Positions 20,311-23,503 of a stretch of 23,503 nt of DNA are shown one piece after another. The stretch spans positions 326,959 to 350,461 of the forward strand of contig WELB01000105.1 in NCBI GenBank assembly GCA_009602725.1, in the 5' to 3' direction. The position numbers and the translations under genes were made by a program. Below the pieces are notes generated by a model. That model made no database searches. It worked only from the letters and a program-made list of their open reading frames with translations, and had not been told where the DNA came from. Within the stretch, counting starts at the first letter, position 1, and each line of letters opens with the position of its first letter. The stretch comes from Spirogloea muscicola (lineage: Eukaryota > Streptophyta > Zygnematophyceae > Spirogloeales > Spirogloeaceae).

Positions 20311-20961
20311 GCGGGGGAGCCCACTCAAAAGATGTAAATCACTGGGGACGGAACCCGCGTTGTATCGTGTACCGTCAATCACATTCAGTTCAAACATCGG
20401 ATTTGGGAAATCGGCTGGTCAAGCGGCCACGCGAGTTACTACCACGTGGCGGCCGCACAGGCGGGGAAGCTTACCAGCGGCGTTGACCTGACTGGGGTGC
20501 CCGGCTCTCAATAGTATCCGCGCCGCGTGTCCGGGGGGGCGGCCGTACCCCCCACCGGTCCAAATGCCTCCCCCCACCTCCTCCGCTCCCTCCCCTCCGT
20601 CAGAAAAGCCGCTTTGCGGATGCCTCCCCTGGTAGTGGGAGGTACCCCCCCCTCCCCCCCGCGGACCCGGGGGGGCAGCTGCCCAGCACAAAAGCCCCCA
20701 CTTGGCCCCAGCAATGAGCCACACTCCGCCCCTCCTCTACGCCGCCTCTCCTCCTCGCCAAGCCTTGCCGCAAGCCGCCGCCGCAGGAACCCAGCAGCTC
20801 CTCCCGCCCCGTCGCGCCTTGGCCTTGTCCAGCCCCTTTGGGCCCGGCCTCTCACTGCCACCGCCTCAGTGTGCCTCAGCTCTATCCATCTCACTATTTC
20901 CGCGCCGAAGCCAGTTTCGGCCAGCCAGGTCCGGCCCGCAGCGGCGTCCGGCGACCCCACA

Positions 20962-21270
20962 ATGCACGGCCTGGTGATAAGACTCGTCGCGCTGGTGGTG
21001 AGGGCGGTCGTAAGGAAGGGCACGAGAACAGCGGCTCAGCGTGGAGCGCGGCGCAGGCCCGCAACCGTCCGGCGGTGGCACGGCGCCTCCTCCACCTCCC
21101 AGACCGGCGCCCCCGACCTGTACCGCGGCGGCAGCCTGCCCTCTGGCATGGCACACCAGGGTGCCAGCATCCCGGCTGGTGTCCACGGAAGCATCGCCGG
21201 CGGTGGCAGCGGCGGCACTGGTGCAACGATGCTGGCGCCGGCGTCTCGGCAGCCAGCCTCGTTGATTTGA
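20962..21270 (+). CDS. Putative 102-aa ORF of unit C, unknown function
   Basis: The ATG context is CACAATGCAC, the stop is TGA, and there are 103 codons, matching unit A in length with no gap. It begins MHGLVIRLVALVVRAVVRKG, a hydrophobic/basic segment. An Arg-rich part follows (QRGARRRPATVRRW), then GASSTSQTGAPDLYRGGS and a Gly/Ser-rich tail with GSGGTGATM. The N terminus could act as a targeting or membrane-associated helix, but no family is recognised. Upstream sequence is GC-rich and open in this frame back to about 20527, and another frame (20838-21503, 221 codons) overlaps it, so the true reading frame is unresolved. A G-box lies about 515 bases upstream. Confidence 0.35.
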   Translation: MHGLVIRLVALVVRAVVRKGTRTAAQRGARRRPATVRRWHGASSTSQTGAPDLYRGGSLPSGMAHQGASIPAGVHGSIAGGGSGGTGATMLAPASRQPASLI

Positions 21271-22524
21271 CGGCAGTGACAACCATTTCGTGCGAGGCCT
21301 TGCACTTACCGAGCCTAGTTACTCACGCTTTGCGGAGTGGCAGCCTGCTCACAATCCATTTGGGAGGCGACTGTAGCCTCTCGGAGGCCACGTCACGAGA
21401 GCTTCGGCCCTTCTCTCCTCGCTCATCGCACTCTCCTTGTCTCCCTGCCTGCTCCTGCCCTGCTACCTGCTCTTGCCTGCTTTACCAGCTGCGCTGGAAG
21501 TAGCATGAAATGTAAATAGCATATTCTGCAAGAAAAGCCTTGTAGTCCCATAGGCACATCAGCAATATCTGATACAGAAGGCTTGAGTATCCTGAAACCT
21601 CCTCAAGCACACATTAGGGCTGCTCAGATACAAATAAGATCACATGCTCGTGACTAGTCTACTCTCCTTGTATACGACTCTTTCATGACAAGGAGACTCG
21701 GTCAAAAATGACTGTGTACCTGTGGATTTGCACTGGACGAGAATGCTTAGCTACAAACGCCTGCCATGGACAAGCCGCTGCTTCTATGATATACCGCTGC
21801 GTGCTCACTCGATTGCACGTTCTTAAGTTGCTTGTGCCCCGTAACCATCTGGACACACGCCGCCCTACACTAGCCTCATTCCCACCTGCTTACAAGCATG
21901 TCGCACGCACTGACGGAGTCCTCATGCCAGACTGCTTGCTGTGTGAAGAATTGACACAGCAGCAGGCACACAGCACACAGCAGCAGCAGGACCCGATCCT
22001 CTGCACTGCAGCGCATAATCCTTCTCCTTTTGGTTGATTATCAAGGATGAGAGCAATGACAGTCTACTGTGAGGAAGTGCTTGGCAAAATTGCGGAATGT
22101 GAAATGCTGATGAACATTAATCAATGTAGGGCAGTACCGAAGGCGCTCACAGTAGCTTGATTGTTCATTTCTTGCATGGGCTGCACACTTCAACAACACA
22201 GAGGACGAGCTCCTAGAATTGGAACTTGGAAATAATAGTCTGCTCCATTATTGAGATGTCCTGCACGACCTCTTCGCCCCAGAGATCCAGGTGGTGAGCA
22301 TATCGCATGAAGGCAGACATTGAAGTTGGTAGTCAGTATAGTGAGAGCGGACAATCGACAAGGTGTCAACTGGCGAGCGCTGAAGGACAGCATTTAGGCG
22401 CCGAGAAGTCCCCGCCGGCGCCACCGTCTTGGACGCGCCAGTGAGCACCTACTAAGCCCTCACGGAGATCCAGCAAGCTTCGCACCCGACATGCTCTGCA
22501 GGGACCCCCCTTGGCAGGCCGCAG

Positions 22525-22716
22525 ATGGCCGATTCCGAGACTGCAGTTGGGCCTGTGGGGCTGGTGGAGGCAAAAGCAGCATTAACGAAATGCGGCGAGA
22601 TGGTGGCGGTGCCCACCAAGCACGCGGTGGCAGACAACGTGCGCTGGGGCATGACTGTGAACAAGGTGACGAGAGAGCGTGTGATGGGGCGGCACAGCAC
22701 AAGAGCGGCCAGGTGA
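22525..22716 (+). CDS. Putative 63-aa MAD-start ORF of unit C, unknown function
   Basis: It starts MADSETAVGPVGLVEAKAA and ends RHSTRAAR, and is mostly hydrophilic. The first residues are conserved with the broken copy at 14775-14855. The stretch preceding the stop (GCGGCCAG|GTGAGG at about 22713) is a good splice-donor context, so it may be an exon rather than a full protein. No domain was recognised. Confidence 0.3.
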   Translation: MADSETAVGPVGLVEAKAALTKCGEMVAVPTKHAVADNVRWGMTVNKVTRERVMGRHSTRAAR

Positions 22717-23167
22717 GGACATGGAGGAGGCAGCAGCCGGGTGCCCGGCAGAAGTTGCGCGGTGCGACTGATACGAGGAGGGGGAAGGCGCACGGTGCGC
22801 ATGGAATGAAATGGTGGCCAATTCAAGCCAATTGCCTGAACACATTATTCAGGCAAACTAAGGAACAAAAATGGGGGAAAATTGTTGAAAGGGTACAAAA
22901 CGAATGAAAACGAACGGAAGGCCAAGCGGGCACGATTCGAAAGGCAGGTCAAGCGGAGCCGACAGACTGCGCCCGGGAGTCGCCATTGCGGTGGTGAGGC
23001 AGCAGTTTCCCAGGGACTGCCGCATGAGTGGGGCGCCGGGCGGGGCCGCCATGGCGCTCACGATGTGGGCGAACACGACCTGCGGGGCAGCAGACAGGCC
23101 AGGGGACCACTTCAACGAGCCTAGCATCTCCGACCTGCGGCTGCTTAGCAGAGGTTACCGAGTGATT

Positions 23168-23282
23168 CGTAGCAGCTTTGTTTCTGTTACTTAGCGCTTC
23201 CCCTGGCCCCCTTCTCGTACTCTGTTCATTCTTTTTCGGGCTGGTTGTTCCAGCCCCTATTCTCAATGGGCGAGCACTTTCT
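23168..23282 (+). repeat. Left arm of a perfect 115-bp inverted repeat
   Basis: It begins CGTAGCAGCTTTGTTTCTG and ends GGGCGAGCACTTTCT. It is the exact reverse complement of 23387-23501. It contains the hairpin core GGGCTGGTTGTTCCAGCCCC at about 23239-23258, so it has nested symmetry. Confidence 0.95.
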
Positions 23283-23386
23283 CTGACATGGCGGCCGCCG
23301 GTGGGCCTCCCCGGGGGCGACGTCGCCAACACACGCGTCGAATACGGAAGCGCTGTTCCTTCTCTTTCTGGGCTGGCATTTCGCAA
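23283..23386. other. Spacer of the inverted repeat
   Basis: It is 104 bases, GC-rich in its first half, with small palindromes (GGCGGCCGCC, CGACGTCG) and ending in a half hairpin core (GGGCTGGCATTTCGC). It would form the loop if the arms paired. No gene was recognised. Confidence 0.8.
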
Positions 23387-23501
23387 AGAAAGTGCTCGCC
23401 CATTGAGAATAGGGGCTGGAACAACCAGCCCGAAAAAGAATGAACAGAGTACGAGAAGGGGGCCAGGGGAAGCGCTAAGTAACAGAAACAAAGCTGCTAC
23501 G
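23387..23501 (-). repeat. Right arm of a perfect 115-bp inverted repeat
   Basis: It begins AGAAAGTGCTCGCCCATTGA and ends AGCTGCTACG, the exact reverse complement of 23168-23282. Its left part is also found, diverged, at 20214-20310, and its first 20 bases at 14036-14055 (and inverted at 14444-14463). Confidence 0.95.
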
Positions 23502-23503
23502 AG

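Larger units (their letters stand above)
20443..23090 (+). repeat. Duplicated unit C (plus sense)
   Basis: It is the reverse-orientation copy of units A and B. Order on the plus strand: G-box at 20443-20448, GC-rich ORF region (20962-21270), AT-richer middle (about 21.5-22.4 kb), MAD-start ORF (22525-22716), then the module AAGGCAGGTCAAGCGGAGCC near 22940, shared with unit A near 14620-14640. It is nearest to B at the left end, and the two are arranged head to head with about 260 bases between their G-boxes. Confidence 0.7.

Noticed and set aside
22949-23491. 180-codon minus-strand open frame
   Set aside because: It runs through both arms of the perfect inverted repeat and the spacer. Openness follows from repeat composition, not coding.
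11406-23503. Autonomous transposon or retroelement
   Set aside because: I looked for reverse transcriptase, integrase and transposase motifs in the open frames of the repeat-rich half and saw none. The repeats are described only as non-autonomous or of unknown type.
1-23503. tRNA, rRNA or CRISPR features
   Set aside because: No tRNA T-arm pattern in a foldable context, no rRNA-like sequence, and no regularly spaced identical repeats were found. The hairpin repeats are irregularly spaced and diverged.

Overview
The window is nuclear DNA from a eukaryote, most likely a green alga (a chlorophyte, perhaps trebouxiophyte; the lineage is an inference). Its two large genes are intron-dense, with GT-AG introns of about 110 to 320 bp. 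Their first exons are very GC-rich, and the pyruvate decarboxylase is of plant type with the C-terminal ending SRPPNPQ. There are no bacterial operon features, tRNAs, rRNAs or CRISPR arrays.

Layout: (1) Positions 1-2142 hold a GC-rich left edge followed by dispersed repeats. (2) Positions 2143-5951, minus strand, hold a complete 11-exon pyruvate decarboxylase gene (570 codons plus stop, all catalytic motifs present). (3) Positions 5952-6572 are a divergent promoter region with a 34-bp near-perfect palindrome close to its midpoint. (4) Positions 6573-7043, plus strand, hold a single-exon gene for a small membrane protein with a likely organelle-targeting N terminus. (5) Positions 7648-10761, minus strand, hold a complete 12-exon membrane-anchored short-chain dehydrogenase/reductase gene of the DHRS7 type (323 aa). 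It is convergent with the small membrane protein gene. (6) Positions 10762-23503 hold no gene I recognise and are a mosaic of duplicated DNA.

The right half contains three copies of a unit of up to about 2.5 kb: A at about 14.4-16.9 kb, B at about 18.56-20.2 kb and C at about 20.4-23.1 kb. A and B lie on the minus sense and C on the plus sense, so B and C face each other head to head. Each unit has a GC-rich end with a CACGTG (G-box) motif and an ORF, 102 codons in A and C and truncated by a stop in B. A short hairpin-forming repeat (core GGCTGG...CCAGCC, often followed by CCAAAGGAATGGACAAGGTC) occurs about 18 times. It was seen only outside the compact gene block. The window ends with a perfect 115-bp inverted repeat around a 104-bp spacer, built from the same repeat family.

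Functionally, pyruvate decarboxylase diverts pyruvate to acetaldehyde for fermentation. The SDR is a membrane NAD(P)H-dependent oxidoreductase of unknown substrate. Nothing in the sequence links the genes into a pathway. The gene models rest on intact splice sites and on reading-frame phases that sum exactly. The repeat units and their ORFs are described from visible similarity only, and their coding status is uncertain.
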